Source of the DNA: Lachnospiraceae bacterium EP-SM-12S-S03
Lineage (GTDB): Bacteria > Bacillota > Clostridia > Lachnospirales > Lachnospiraceae
Direction: 5' to 3'
Assembly (NCBI GenBank): GCA_020540725.1
Contig: JAJBSL010000003.1
Span: 62,001-126,000 of the forward strand
Length of the DNA: 64,000 bases
The position numbers and the translations under genes were made by a program. Under the pieces are notes generated by a model. It did not search any database, was not told the DNA's origin, and saw only the letters and a program-made list of their open reading frames with translations. Below, piece after piece: positions 43,450-52,942 of the stretch (its first letter is position 1; each line of letters begins with the position of its first letter).

Positions 43450-44662
43450 TTCGTCGCAGATGCCCCTTTCTCTTTTTCTCATAGACCCATACGGTTGCTG
43501 TTACCAGAATAAGCGCCAACACTGCATAAAATACGCGATTCATCAATAACTGTTGAAATCCATTTATAAATCCGGTGTAGTTCATCTCTGTGTTATGTCT
43601 TGGAACAAGATTCCATCCATATTGACCGCCACCCATTTCAGACACGCCAAGCTGAAGACTTGCAAACCACCAAATTCCCTGTATCAAAACTGCAAGGGCA
43701 CTTTCCGTCAGCTCCGTTACAAAGAGCCCTACCGCCGTTACTACCATTACCGTTGGAAGAAGCCATCCTAGATCGTATTTTAAAAATGCGAGATAATCCA
43801 AATGAATACCGCTTCCTTTTGTAAACGTCATGCAATCGATCATCGGAGCAAGCGAAAGAACCATCACGGGAACCATCATCATAGTCACCATAGCCATATA
43901 TCTGCTGCTAATCAAAGTAAAGGAAGAGACTCTTCTTGTAAATACCAGATCCTGCATCTGCGCTCTTTTGTCTCTTAAAATTCTTGTAGCCGCCACAAAT
44001 ACCGGAAGAATTCCAAGCATAATTCCCATATAATCACAAAATAATCTTAGATATCCGCCTGTATATCCATCTTTTTCCACCAGATTCTGATATGCTTCCA
44101 TAGCTCCTTTATAGTCTAATGGAAGTTCCACCGATGTTTTCATCATCTCTTCTGTAAAATCAGAACCCGGACCGAGAATCCTCGCCACCTGATCCATTTT
44201 CTTTAGGAATACTTCATAAGTTAATCCTTCCTTCGGCTCTGCCGTATAAGGAGCATAGTCGAATTCCGGATCATGCTCTTCAAAATGTTTTTCAATATCG
44301 TCTCCGACAGCATCTCCTTTTAATCCGGTTGTCTCCTCTAAAATCTTTTCCAGTTCTGCTTTTTCCCCATCACTCAAAGTTACACTTTTCGCAAATCCTA
44401 CCGGGTAAGTTTCAAAGTGATCATACCAAATACCCCAGGCGAGGTTTCCAAGTGCCGCACGCATAATATCCTGCTCATCTTCGCTTGTCTTCATTCCATA
44501 ATCCGCATAGCTTTCCTGACCTTTTTCCGGCTTTTGAATCATCTCTTCCTTCAGACTTCCAAGCTGACTTAAGAAAAAGATTGCAAGTACGATAATATAA
44601 AGCCAGTAAATCAGGCTATTTGCAATCTGTTTGCATTCTTTTTCCCATACTCTTAAGAACAT
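43406..44662 (-). CDS. ABC-2-type transporter permease
   Basis: A 418-residue membrane protein. The N-terminal helix (~17-34: LIYWLYIIVLAIFFLSQ) is followed by a large extracytoplasmic loop (~40-200, acidic) and five more helices, including MGIMLGILPVFVAATRIL, MVTMMMVPVMVLSLAPM and VFYAVLALILVTATVWVYE. Topology and gene order fit ABC-2 exporters. The ATPase gene overlaps its start by 10 bp. An upstream kinase/regulator pair makes a drug- or peptide-responsive exporter likely, as for bacteriocin or bacitracin systems. The substrate cannot be deduced. Confidence 0.78.
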   Translation of the reverse strand: MFLRVWEKECKQIANSLIYWLYIIVLAIFFLSQLGSLKEEMIQKPEKGQESYADYGMKTSEDEQDIMRAALGNLAWGIWYDHFETYPVGFAKSVTLSDGEKAELEKILEETTGLKGDAVGDDIEKHFEEHDPEFDYAPYTAEPKEGLTYEVFLKKMDQVARILGPGSDFTEEMMKTSVELPLDYKGAMEAYQNLVEKDGYTGGYLRLFCDYMGIMLGILPVFVAATRILRDKRAQMQDLVFTRRVSSFTLISSRYMAMVTMMMVPVMVLSLAPMIDCMTFTKGSGIHLDYLAFLKYDLGWLLPTVMVVTAVGLFVTELTESALAVLIQGIWWFASLQLGVSEMGGGQYGWNLVPRHNTEMNYTGFINGFQQLLMNRVFYAVLALILVTATVWVYEKKRKGHLRRNGKILWNRKRTAKA

Positions 44663-45537
44663 AGAAGATCACCTCTTCCCTGCATCAGATACATATAGGC
44701 ATCTTCTACTCCCGGCTCACAATGTTCCGCACCACTAAATGGAGTCTGATCTGCAATCATACGAATCATGACATTGTTTCCAAGTGTAAGGATACTTGTC
44801 ACAATATATTGTTTCTTTACTGCTTCCAACTCATGTCTGCTGATTTCCGCTTTATACACTTTGCCTTCCACAGTCTTCAAAAGCGCAGTTACCGTACCCC
44901 GGAATAATACTTTCCCCGCATCTAAAACCGCAATGTTTTCACAAGTTGCTTCAATATCACCTACAATATGCGTAGACAGAATCACAATTCTTTCTTCTGC
45001 AATCTCACACAAAAGATTTCGGAATCTCACTCTTTCTTCCGGATCAAGTCCTGCTGTGGGTTCATCTACAATTAAAACTTTCGGATTATGAAGAATTGCC
45101 TGTGCAATTCCAAGCCTTCTTTTCATTCCACCAGATAATGCCTTCACCTTTGTCTTGTAATTATCTTGCAAATTTACTTTCTTAAGAAGTTTCGGAATTC
45201 TCTTTTTTCGCTCTTCTTTACTAAGTCCTGACAAAATGCCCAGATAATCCATAGATTCATACACCGTCATATTCGGATACATCGAAAAATCTTGCGGAAG
45301 ATATCCCGTGATTTCCCGGATCTGAGCCGCCTTTTCCACCGGGATCCCACAGATTTTCACACTTCCGTCCTGCTTTTCCAGCAAAGTAGCAAGCACCTTC
45401 ATCAATGTGGTCTTCCCTGCACCGTTTCTTCCAAGCAGTCCAAACATCCCTTCTTCTATTGTCAGATTCACATCAGACAATGCCTTTTTCTTCCCATAAA
45501 ACTTATCCAGATGCTTAATCTCGATTTTCGTTTTCAT
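44653..45537 (-). CDS. ABC exporter ATP-binding protein
   Basis: A ~294-residue ABC ATPase. Walker A is GLLGRNGAGKTTLMKVL, the Q-loop is GYLPQDF, the signature is ALSGGMKRRLGIA, Walker B is VLIVDEPTAGLDPEER and the switch is LSTHIVGD. The C-terminal ~80 residues form the accessory domain of drug/lantibiotic exporters. Of the ATGs near the start, the one used lies 9 nt after GAGAGG. It drives the two membrane proteins encoded just downstream and is preceded at 71 bp by the sensor kinase gene. Confidence 0.9.
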   Translation of the reverse strand: MKTKIEIKHLDKFYGKKKALSDVNLTIEEGMFGLLGRNGAGKTTLMKVLATLLEKQDGSVKICGIPVEKAAQIREITGYLPQDFSMYPNMTVYESMDYLGILSGLSKEERKKRIPKLLKKVNLQDNYKTKVKALSGGMKRRLGIAQAILHNPKVLIVDEPTAGLDPEERVRFRNLLCEIAEERIVILSTHIVGDIEATCENIAVLDAGKVLFRGTVTALLKTVEGKVYKAEISRHELEAVKKQYIVTSILTLGNNVMIRMIADQTPFSGAEHCEPGVEDAYMYLMQGRGDLLCS

Positions 45538-45608
45538 CTTGTTCATCCTCTCTCTTTGTTGATAAAAATAGGATACATCCAATTTTCCTATATTTTTCCT
45601 ACAAAGTT

Positions 45609-46829
45609 TTAAGATTTTTTATAAGAAAACGAAACACTTGCGAAAGCACCTCCATAAATACTATTGGCTAATTCCAAAGTCCCCCCACACTTTTTACATA
45701 GTACGGACGCAATATGAAGTCCGATTCCAAAATGTTCTCCTTCATCTTTCACTTCCTTCTCATAATGATACGGCCCTTTTGCCTGTTCCATTTTTCCATC
45801 TGAAAATCCTTCTCCGTCATCCTTCACATAAATGCGAAGTAACTTTTCTTGCTTTTCCGTTTGGATGATAATTTCTACTTTTGTCTTCGCATAGCGGATT
45901 GCATTCGACAGAAGATTATCCACAACTTCCAGCACCATTTCTTCATCAACCCATAAAGATTGGGTAAGTTCTTCTTCACAGGACATCTGAAGTTGTACAT
46001 CCCCAATCCTGTTCAGAGCATGGATCGTGTCACTGATTTTCCCTGTAAGATCCGAAAGTTTCAGTTCCTCCTTCTCCACTTTTCTCTCTTCAAAATTTCG
46101 GATATCTTTCATTGTGTAGCTATATCTCTCCAGCCTTCCAATGTGTTCCGACATCAACTTCAATGTAGAAACCAGCTTTTCTTCACTGATTTTACCTTCC
46201 GGTATAAAGCGGTACAGAAAATCGGAGTATCCTTTTAAAACCGTCAGCGGTGTCCGCAGATCGTGGGCAAATGCTGCATTGACTTTCTTCTGCTCTTCGA
46301 TCAGATCCCACATTTTCTCTTTATTATCAGAAAGTTCCCGCTTCATTTCCTCAAAAGCATTACACAATTCTCCCATTTCATCTTTGCAGTCATATGCTAA
46401 TGTAAAGTCCAGATTATTCTTCTGTATTTCCTTCGCCGCCTTCGTCAGCATACCAGATGGACGTTTGATTCTGCTATAATAGAAGCGGGTCCCCATAATC
46501 GCTGTAAACAGAAGCATATATACATATCCGGAATATTCTCTTACAATTTCCAACACCATTAACGACTGCTGCTCAGAATCCGTCAATTCCCCGTACATTT
46601 CGGATAGATTCAGAAACTGGTAAAGGTTCTGTCCCGGTACTTTTGCAATCATAATATGATGTCTGTCATAAATAATTTCTATCTGTCTTTGGCAGAGCAC
46701 TTGTGTCCCCCAGAAGCATAAGAAACTCAGGAAAATTCCAAATGCCAAATATGCAAGCAGACTCTCTTTGAGCGAAAATGTCCGAATTTTCTTTTGTATA
46801 TTTTCTATTTTTTCATTTATCCAATCCAT
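45609..46829 (-). CDS. Sensor histidine kinase of the exporter cluster
   Basis: A ~406-residue membrane kinase. Helix 1 is at ~24-42 and helix 2 at ~100-116, with a short external segment between them. A HAMP domain follows, then H189 in AFAHDLRTPLTVLKGY (phosphoacceptor), an N-box (VVDNLLSNAIRYAKT) and a G-box (DDGEGFSDG). It is an OmpR-partner kinase. Its start overlaps the end of the response regulator gene. The short sensor loop suggests that it reads membrane stress or the exporter itself. The chosen ATG lies 10 nt after GGAG. Confidence 0.9.
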   Translation of the reverse strand: MDWINEKIENIQKKIRTFSLKESLLAYLAFGIFLSFLCFWGTQVLCQRQIEIIYDRHHIMIAKVPGQNLYQFLNLSEMYGELTDSEQQSLMVLEIVREYSGYVYMLLFTAIMGTRFYYSRIKRPSGMLTKAAKEIQKNNLDFTLAYDCKDEMGELCNAFEEMKRELSDNKEKMWDLIEEQKKVNAAFAHDLRTPLTVLKGYSDFLYRFIPEGKISEEKLVSTLKLMSEHIGRLERYSYTMKDIRNFEERKVEKEELKLSDLTGKISDTIHALNRIGDVQLQMSCEEELTQSLWVDEEMVLEVVDNLLSNAIRYAKTKVEIIIQTEKQEKLLRIYVKDDGEGFSDGKMEQAKGPYHYEKEVKDEGEHFGIGLHIASVLCKKCGGTLELANSIYGGAFASVSFSYKKS

Positions 46830-47491
46830 CGATATCCCACTCCCCACACAGTCTCAATCGGAGTTTTCTCTGTATACTCTGAAATCTTTCCACGGATTCG
46901 TCTGATATGCTCTGCCACAATCTGACCATCGCCCTCAGCATCATACCCCCGGATCCTCTCGTATATATTTTCTTTTCCAAAAATCTGCCCCGGATTCATA
47001 GAAAGGAGTTCTAAAATATCATACTCTGTTTTTGTAAGATTCACACTGTTTCCATTGCAATATACCATCCGCTCTCCGTAACGGATCACAATGTCACCTG
47101 TAACCTTAATCGGAGCCTTCTCATGGTTTCTTTCCTCTCTCCGCAAATGTGCCAACACCCTGGCGCCAAGTTCATCAATACTAAACGGTTTCATAATGTA
47201 ATCATCCCCGCCCATCATAAGACCGTTAATCCTATCCTGCTCTTCTATCTTGGCTGTCAGAAATACAATCGGGCAGTTCACATATTCTCTGATTCTTCTG
47301 CACACTTCAAACCCATCCAGATCCGGCATATTGATATCCAACAAAATGATATCCGGAAGTTTTTCTGTTTTTTCAACTGCCTCCACTCCGCCTCTTGCCG
47401 TAATGACTTCGTACCCTTGCATTTCAAAATAATCCTGCAAAAGGCGAATGATCCCTTCTTCGTCATCTACCACTAAAATCTTCTGCGCCAT
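46817..47491 (-). CDS. OmpR-family response regulator of the exporter cluster
   Basis: A 224-residue regulator. The receiver domain spans 1-118 with D52 in IILLDINMPDLDGFE and the switch lysine in DDYIMKPFS. The winged-helix DNA-binding domain spans ~128-224 and ends TVWGVGYRWIG. It pairs with the kinase whose gene overlaps its end. GGAG lies 6 nt before the ATG. It starts 14 bp after hemW, so it may be read from the holA-lepA-hemW transcript as well as from an own promoter. Likely targets are the exporter genes downstream. Confidence 0.93.
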   Translation of the reverse strand: MAQKILVVDDEEGIIRLLQDYFEMQGYEVITARGGVEAVEKTEKLPDIILLDINMPDLDGFEVCRRIREYVNCPIVFLTAKIEEQDRINGLMMGGDDYIMKPFSIDELGARVLAHLRREERNHEKAPIKVTGDIVIRYGERMVYCNGNSVNLTKTEYDILELLSMNPGQIFGKENIYERIRGYDAEGDGQIVAEHIRRIRGKISEYTEKTPIETVWGVGYRWIG

Positions 47492-47505
47492 TCTTTTCTC
47501 CATTT

Positions 47506-48660
47506 CTAGTCTTCAGACAATATTTCTGCAAAAACATAATTACTCACATCAATACCTTTTTTCGTCAGCCTTAAATAACCATTTTCCTGCTCCAATAATC
47601 CGTTTTGTATCACTCTCCGAATATTTTTTCCATAGCACTCCCAAATATCCGTTCCAAATGCCTCGGCAAATTCTGTCTCCGCAATTCCTTTCATCTTCCG
47701 CAATCCGAGAAAAATGAACTCCTCCATCTGCTCCTGCACTTTCAGGTGTTCTATCTCCTCATGAATATTTTCATGTTCTTTAGCATTTTTCAGGTATCTC
47801 TCCATATCTTCTGTATTATGAAATCTCGTTTGATTAAGAAACGAAGAAGCGCCAAGCCCCAACCCCAGATATTCCGTTCTATCCCAATATCCCAAATTAT
47901 GCCTGCACTCATAGCCTCTTTTCGCATAATTGGAGATTTCATACCGATGATATCCTGCCCTCTGAAGCATTTCCTCCGTCTTCCGATACATGTTTCTCTC
48001 TTCCTCTTCATCCGGAAGCATTTCTTCCCACTTTCCGTCCTCTCCATAAAGCTCCGCAAACGGAGTTCCCTCTTCCACAATCAGGCTATATGCAGAAATA
48101 TGCTCTGGTTCCAGTTCGATGATCGTGGTAAGCGTCTCTTCCCAACTTTCCAATGTCTGCTTCGGAATCGCTGAGATCAGATCCACATTGATATTTGAAA
48201 AGCCCGCTTTTCGCGCAATTTCATAGCTTTCCAGAAATTCCTCAAATGTATGAATCCGTCCTAATATTGTTAACTCCTCGTTCTTTGCGGATTGCAGCCC
48301 AAAACTGAGCCGGTTTATTTCCGCTTTTTTATAGGCTTTTAAACGCTCTTCCGTAACCGTTCCCGGGTTCGCTTCCATCGTAATCTCTGCATTTTCCTGA
48401 AGTAAAAATATATGCTTTATAGCACCCATAATCATTTCCATCTGCTCACCGCTTAATAAAGATGGAGTTCCGCCACCGAAAAAGACCGTTGATACCTCGT
48501 AATCTTCTGCAAACTTCCTATAGGACTCTATTTCCTTTTTCAAAGCCTGAATATATTCCTCAATCCGCCCTCTGCTTGCCGGGCCTGATAAAAAATCACA
48601 GTAAGCACACTTTTTCACACAAAACGGGATATGAATATACAACTCTAACTTTCGCCTCAT
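47506..48660 (-). CDS. hemW: HemW-like radical SAM protein (heme chaperone family)
   Basis: A 384-residue radical SAM protein with the cluster motif C14-x3-C18-x2-C21 (YIHIPFCVKKCAYCDF), FFGGGTPSLL, and a C-terminal HemW domain. Often annotated as oxygen-independent coproporphyrinogen oxidase, HemW in fact binds and hands over heme. Position after lepA is a common Firmicute arrangement and supports this identity over true HemN. The ATG used lies 7 nt after GAGAGG. It is separated from lepA by an 81-bp spacer that holds a repeat-like hairpin. Confidence 0.9.
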   Translation of the reverse strand: MRRKLELYIHIPFCVKKCAYCDFLSGPASRGRIEEYIQALKKEIESYRKFAEDYEVSTVFFGGGTPSLLSGEQMEMIMGAIKHIFLLQENAEITMEANPGTVTEERLKAYKKAEINRLSFGLQSAKNEELTILGRIHTFEEFLESYEIARKAGFSNINVDLISAIPKQTLESWEETLTTIIELEPEHISAYSLIVEEGTPFAELYGEDGKWEEMLPDEEEERNMYRKTEEMLQRAGYHRYEISNYAKRGYECRHNLGYWDRTEYLGLGLGASSFLNQTRFHNTEDMERYLKNAKEHENIHEEIEHLKVQEQMEEFIFLGLRKMKGIAETEFAEAFGTDIWECYGKNIRRVIQNGLLEQENGYLRLTKKGIDVSNYVFAEILSED

Positions 48661-48680
48661 ACTTGCACCTCTCACATAGG

Positions 48681-48735
48681 GGACACCCTAAAACTTAATT
48701 CGGGACGTAGCATTTTTACATTTTACTACGTCCCC
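48681..48735. repeat. REP-like inverted repeat between lepA and hemW
   Basis: An internal 9-bp stem (GGGACGTAG/CTACGTCCC, 48702-48734) lies in a longer element whose two ends are GGGGACA and GTCCCC. Such GGGGAC-bounded palindromes resemble repeats mobilised by REP-associated transposases. No transposase gene is near. Confidence 0.45.
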
Positions 48736-48741
48736 AATCAG

Positions 48742-50559
48742 TTATTTTTTATCATCTAATTTTAACACACTCATGAATGCTTTCTGCGGAATTTCTACAT
48801 TTCCGATCTGACGCATTCTTTTTTTGCCTTCTTTTTGTTTTTCCAGCAGCTTACGTTTACGTGAAATATCACCGCCGTAACATTTCGCAAGCACATCTTT
48901 ACGCATGGCTTTTACAGTCTCACGGGCAATAATCTTACTTCCGACAGCCGCCTGGATTGGTATTTCAAAAAGATGTCTTGGAATTTCTTCTTTCAGTTTC
49001 TCGCACATCTTACGTCCTCTTTCGTAAGCAGAACCTTCAAATACAATAAATGAAAGTGCATCCACTTCTTCACGATTGATGAGAATATCCAGTTTTACAA
49101 GAGAGGATTTCTCATATCCAAGCATCTCATAATCAAAGGATGCATAGCCTCTGGAGCGTGATTTCAGTGCATCAAAGAAATCATAAATAATCTCATTCAG
49201 TGGCAAATGATACCGGAGCACCGCCCTTGTTTCCTCAATATATTCCATTCCTTGATACACACCCCGGCGTTCCTGGCAAAGATCCATAATTGCTCCGATA
49301 AATTCGGATGTCACCATGATTTCCGCTTTTACCATCGGTTCTTCCATATAATCAATCTCAGCCGGATCCGGTAGGTTGGATGGATTTGTCAAATCAATGA
49401 CATCCCCGTTCGTCTTATGTACTTTATAAATAACTCCCGGCGCTGTTGTTACAAGATCTAAATTATATTCTCTTTCCAGTCTCTCCTGAATGATTTCTAA
49501 GTGCAGAAGTCCAAGGAAACCACACCGGAAACCGAATCCAAGCGCAATGGATGTCTCCGGCTCAAATTGAAGCGCTGCATCGTTTAACTGCAATTTTTCC
49601 AACGCATCCCTTAGATCCTGATATTTTGCACCATCCGCCGGATACATACCGCAATAAACCATCGGCTGTACTTTCTTGTATCCCGGAAGCGGTTCTTTAC
49701 ATGGATTTACCGCATCTGTGATCGTATCACCCACTCGGGTATCTTTGACGTTTTTCAGGCTGGCCGTTATATATCCTACCATGCCTGCGCTTAACTCATC
49801 ACATGGAATAAACTGTCCGGCTCCGAAATATCCAACTTCTACAACTTCAGCACTTGCTCCCGTTGCCATCATCCGAATCGACGTTCCTTTTTTGACGGTT
49901 CCCTCTTTAATACGGCAAAACACGATGACTCCTTTATAAGAATCATAAACCGAATCAAAAATCAATGCCTGCAAAGGCGCCGAAGCATCTCCTTCCGGCG
50001 CCGGAATTTTCTGTACGATCTGTTCCAGCACCTCATCAATATTCAGTCCTGTTTTCGCAGAAATCCGAGGTGCATCCTGAGCTTCAATTCCAATGACGTC
50101 TTCAATTTCCTCAATAACTCTGTCCGGCTCCGCACTTGGAAGGTCAATCTTATTGATTACCGGCATAACATCCAAATCATGGTCCAAAGCAAGATATACA
50201 TTGGCAAGTGTCTGGGCCTCTACCCCCTGCGCTGCATCCACAACCAAAATTGCACCATCACACGCTGCAAGGCTTCTCGACACCTCATAGTTAAAATCCA
50301 CATGTCCTGGTGTATCGATTAAGTTAAAAATATATTCTTCCCCATCTTGCGCTTTATAGACGGTACGGACTGTCTGGGCTTTGATCGTGATTCCACGTTC
50401 ACGCTCAAGTTCCATGTTATCCAAAACCTGAGACTGCATCTCCCTGCTTGTAAGCAATCCTGTTTTCTCAATAATACGGTCAGCCAATGTAGACTTTCCA
50501 TGATCTATATGTGCAATAATACAAAAATTTCTAATTTTACTCTGATCTATTCCTGCCAC
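48742..50559 (-). CDS. lepA: Elongation factor 4 (LepA)
   Basis: A 605-residue translational GTPase. G1 is [14 protein letters not shown], switch region [13 protein letters not shown]3 DTPGHVDF and G4 NKIDLPSA. Domains II and III are EF-G-like, and the LepA-specific C-terminal domain ([25 protein letters not shown]) is complete. LepA acts on stalled ribosomes by back-translocation. The start codon is GTG, 6 nt after AGGAAG. It follows holA by 35 bp and precedes hemW. Confidence 0.97.
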   Translation of the reverse strand: MAGIDQSKIRNFCIIAHIDHGKSTLADRIIEKTGLLTSREMQSQVLDNMELERERGITIKAQTVRTVYKAQDGEEYIFNLIDTPGHVDFNYEVSRSLAACDGAILVVDAAQGVEAQTLANVYLALDHDLDVMPVINKIDLPSAEPDRVIEEIEDVIGIEAQDAPRISAKTGLNIDEVLEQIVQKIPAPEGDASAPLQALIFDSVYDSYKGVIVFCRIKEGTVKKGTSIRMMATGASAEVVEVGYFGAGQFIPCDELSAGMVGYITASLKNVKDTRVGDTITDAVNPCKEPLPGYKKVQPMVYCGMYPADGAKYQDLRDALEKLQLNDAALQFEPETSIALGFGFRCGFLGLLHLEIIQERLEREYNLDLVTTAPGVIYKVHKTNGDVIDLTNPSNLPDPAEIDYMEEPMVKAEIMVTSEFIGAIMDLCQERRGVYQGMEYIEETRAVLRYHLPLNEIIYDFFDALKSRSRGYASFDYEMLGYEKSSLVKLDILINREEVDALSFIVFEGSAYERGRKMCEKLKEEIPRHLFEIPIQAAVGSKIIARETVKAMRKDVLAKCYGGDISRKRKLLEKQKEGKKRMRQIGNVEIPQKAFMSVLKLDDKK

Positions 50560-50594
50560 GTTTCTTCCTCCAAATCTTTACTTTAACTGTACTA

Positions 50595-51581
50595 TTATAA
50601 CCTATCCGCCGAGTATTTGACAATGAAAAGTTCCACACCCAATACATCTCCAAGAAGCCCTGTCTTTACTCTTTCCTCAATCTCCACACTTTCTTCTAGA
50701 ATTCCCCGCAATTCCTTCATACGAAATGCTTTCGCCTGTTCGATATATTTCCCCGCAACATAAGGGTGTAAACCGGCTGTAGCCGCAATATCCTTCTTTC
50801 CATATCCGTTCTCAGCCAATCCTTTCACTTCCATCAGCAACCGAAATTGTCTGGAAAGAAGATAGAGAATCCGCATAGGCGGCTCTTTTAGCGCCAAAAG
50901 ATCATAGTAGAGATCTAACGCCTTTTTCTGCTTTTTTTCTGCCACAGCGCTGACCATCTCAAAAATCTGGTTTGTAATCTGTGTCGTACAGATTTCTTCA
51001 ATATCCGCAATTTCAATGACATCTTTTTCCAGTGTATAGCAAAACAGTTTTTCCATTTCTTTCTGTAGATTTTCCATATCCGTTCCGCATTTCGATAACA
51101 GATACCGTACTGTAGACTCGGTCGTCTTCTTCCCTTCTTTCTTAATATTCCCCAAAATCCAACGAAGAAGTGTATGCTCGTCCTGCTTTGAAAGTTCCAC
51201 TACTCTCCCCCGGTCTTTTACAGCTTTATACAATTTCCCCCGCTTATCGATCTCGGATTCCACAAAAATGAAATTCGTTGTCTCCGGAATGTCTTTCATA
51301 TATTCTGCCAGTTCAGGAGATGCATTTTTGAAAAATCCGGAATTCTCAATTACGATAAGTCTCCGCTCTCCAAAAAAAGGCATGGTTTCCGAAAGATCAA
51401 TCACTTCCTTCACATTGATCCCTTTTCCTTCGTAATACGCGTAATTCATGGTATCCCCCTCCGGGATCATAGCTTTCGTCAATTTATCCTTATACTGTTT
51501 TTTCAAATAACTTTCTTCTCCGTAAAGCAGATATATCTGTTTAAACTGCCCTGTCTTCAAATCTTCATTCAAACTTTTCAT
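50595..51581 (-). CDS. holA: DNA polymerase III delta subunit
   Basis: A 328-residue clamp-loader delta subunit. The N-terminal region has FKQIYLLYGEESYLKKQYKDKL. An AAA+-like fold without active Walker motifs follows, with FIFVESEIDKRGKLYKAVK, and the C-terminal domain carries LREPPMRIL-like sequence (ALKEPPMRILYLLSRQFRLL). It opens the sliding clamp during replication. The start used lies 6 nt after GAGGAG. It is the first gene of the holA-lepA-hemW run and has its own promoter. Confidence 0.95.
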   Translation of the reverse strand: MKSLNEDLKTGQFKQIYLLYGEESYLKKQYKDKLTKAMIPEGDTMNYAYYEGKGINVKEVIDLSETMPFFGERRLIVIENSGFFKNASPELAEYMKDIPETTNFIFVESEIDKRGKLYKAVKDRGRVVELSKQDEHTLLRWILGNIKKEGKKTTESTVRYLLSKCGTDMENLQKEMEKLFCYTLEKDVIEIADIEEICTTQITNQIFEMVSAVAEKKQKKALDLYYDLLALKEPPMRILYLLSRQFRLLMEVKGLAENGYGKKDIAATAGLHPYVAGKYIEQAKAFRMKELRGILEESVEIEERVKTGLLGDVLGVELFIVKYSADRL

Positions 51582-51610
51582 GCTGTTCTCCTCGCATTTC
51601 ATCTTCTCTA

Positions 51611-51639
51611 AGTATAAACAAATCTCATTTTTTCTGCAA
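51611..51639 (-). promoter_or_regulatory. Promoter of holA
   Basis: On the minus strand TTGCAG and TATACT are 17 bp apart, 30 bp before the holA start. It lies back to back with the patB-like promoter. Confidence 0.65.
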
Positions 51640-51659
51640 CATTTTTACCTTCCGTAATG

Positions 51660-51699
51660 TTGACATTCTTATACTTTTGATAAATACTTATAGTATCAA
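51660..51699 (+). promoter_or_regulatory. Promoter and inverted repeat ahead of the PatB-type gene
   Basis: TTGACA (51660) and AATACT (51683) are 17 bp apart. A perfect TTGATA/TATCAA inverted repeat (51677-51699) overlaps the -10 region, and ATACT-TAT-AGTAT is nested in it. The overlap suggests a repressor site. Confidence 0.6.
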
Positions 51700-51719
51700 T
51701 ACTCTAGGAGGAAATGATT

Positions 51720-52877
51720 ATGTCACTTGTAACTTATGTTGACCGCAGAAATACAGACTGCTGCAAATGGGATGCACAAAGCCCGATGTTTGGTGAGGAA
51801 GGACTTCATGCAATGTGGGTTGCCGATATGGATTTTCAGGCTCCGTCCTGCGTAACGGATGCCCTTGACGAATATGTAAGAAAAGGTGTTTTCGGATATT
51901 ATGTTGCACCAGACAGTTATTACGAGTCTTTCATAAACTGGGAAAAAGAACATGGCTATGTTGTGAAGAAAGACTGGCTGAGATTCTCACCAGGAGTTGT
52001 TTCCGGTTTTAACTGGATCGTGCAGATGATGACAAAGCCAAAAGACTCTATCATCGTTCTCACCCCGGTATACTATCCGTTTCTTTATGCCGTTACGAAC
52101 AATGACCGTACATTGATTACTTCCGATCTGATCAACGAACACGGGATCTATTCCATCGATTTTGCAGACTTTGAGGAAAAGATTGTGAAAAACAACGTAA
52201 AACTTTTCATTCTTTGTTCTCCTCACAATCCGGTAGGACGTGTATGGAAAAGAGAAGAATTAGAAAAACTCGTCTCTATTTGTAAAAGACATCATGTATT
52301 CATCATCTCCGATGAAATTCACCATGATCTTCTTGCTCCGGGACAAGTCCATACACCGATTGCTTCCATTGCAGATTATGATCAAAAGTTGATCACAATC
52401 ACCGCTCCATCCAAAACCTTTAACCTTGCAGGATGCCAAAACTCCATTGTCGTCATCCCGGATGAAACGCTACGAGCCCAGTGGGATGCCTTCACCACAA
52501 GTATCCGCGTCACAGACGGAAATCCTTTCGGATACATTGCTGCAAGAGCCGCATACACAGACGGAAGGCCTTGGCTGAATGAAGTGAACGAAATTGTCCA
52601 CAATAATTATATATATGTCAAGGAAACTTTCGCAAAAGAACTTCCAAATATTGTGGTTTCTCCTTTGGAGGGTACCTATCTTCTTTGGATTGACTTTGAG
52701 TCTTACTTATCGAAGGATGCGCTGAAAGACTTCATGCAAAAAAAATGTCATCTCGCTTTCGATTACGGAGATTGGTTTGGCGGCGAACGCTTTGGTACCC
52801 ATATCCGTATGAATCTTGCCACATCCAAAGAAAATGTGGAAAAAGCGGTAAAGGCCATTGTAGAAAATTTGAAATAA
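51720..52877 (+). CDS. PatB/MalY-type aminotransferase, cystathionine beta-lyase-like
   Basis: A 385-residue fold-type I PLP enzyme. The N-terminus has MWVADMDFQAPSCVTDAL, typical of the PatB/MalY group. The PLP lysine is in TAPSKTFNLAG, the cofactor ring contact in IISDEIHHDLL, and the carboxylate-binding Arg near the end in FGTHIRMNLA. Members split cystathionine or cysteine conjugates by C-S beta-lysis, giving a thiol, pyruvate and ammonia; some also act as regulators. Of two ATGs, the second lies 8 nt after AGGAGG and is used. It is a single-gene unit with its own promoter and terminator. Confidence 0.9.
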   Translation: MSLVTYVDRRNTDCCKWDAQSPMFGEEGLHAMWVADMDFQAPSCVTDALDEYVRKGVFGYYVAPDSYYESFINWEKEHGYVVKKDWLRFSPGVVSGFNWIVQMMTKPKDSIIVLTPVYYPFLYAVTNNDRTLITSDLINEHGIYSIDFADFEEKIVKNNVKLFILCSPHNPVGRVWKREELEKLVSICKRHHVFIISDEIHHDLLAPGQVHTPIASIADYDQKLITITAPSKTFNLAGCQNSIVVIPDETLRAQWDAFTTSIRVTDGNPFGYIAARAAYTDGRPWLNEVNEIVHNNYIYVKETFAKELPNIVVSPLEGTYLLWIDFESYLSKDALKDFMQKKCHLAFDYGDWFGGERFGTHIRMNLATSKENVEKAVKAIVENLK

Positions 52878-52901
52878 ATAAAAACGAGTATATAACTGTA
52901 T

Positions 52902-52933
52902 ACGCGCTGGAAAGTACATGCTTTCCGGCGCGT
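52902..52933 (+). terminator. Terminator after the PatB-type gene
   Basis: ACGCGC-GGAAAG pairs with CTTTCC-GCGCGT (one T/G position in between) around a 6-base loop, and TCTTTT follows on the + strand. Confidence 0.8.
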
Positions 52934-52942
52934 TCTTTTGAT

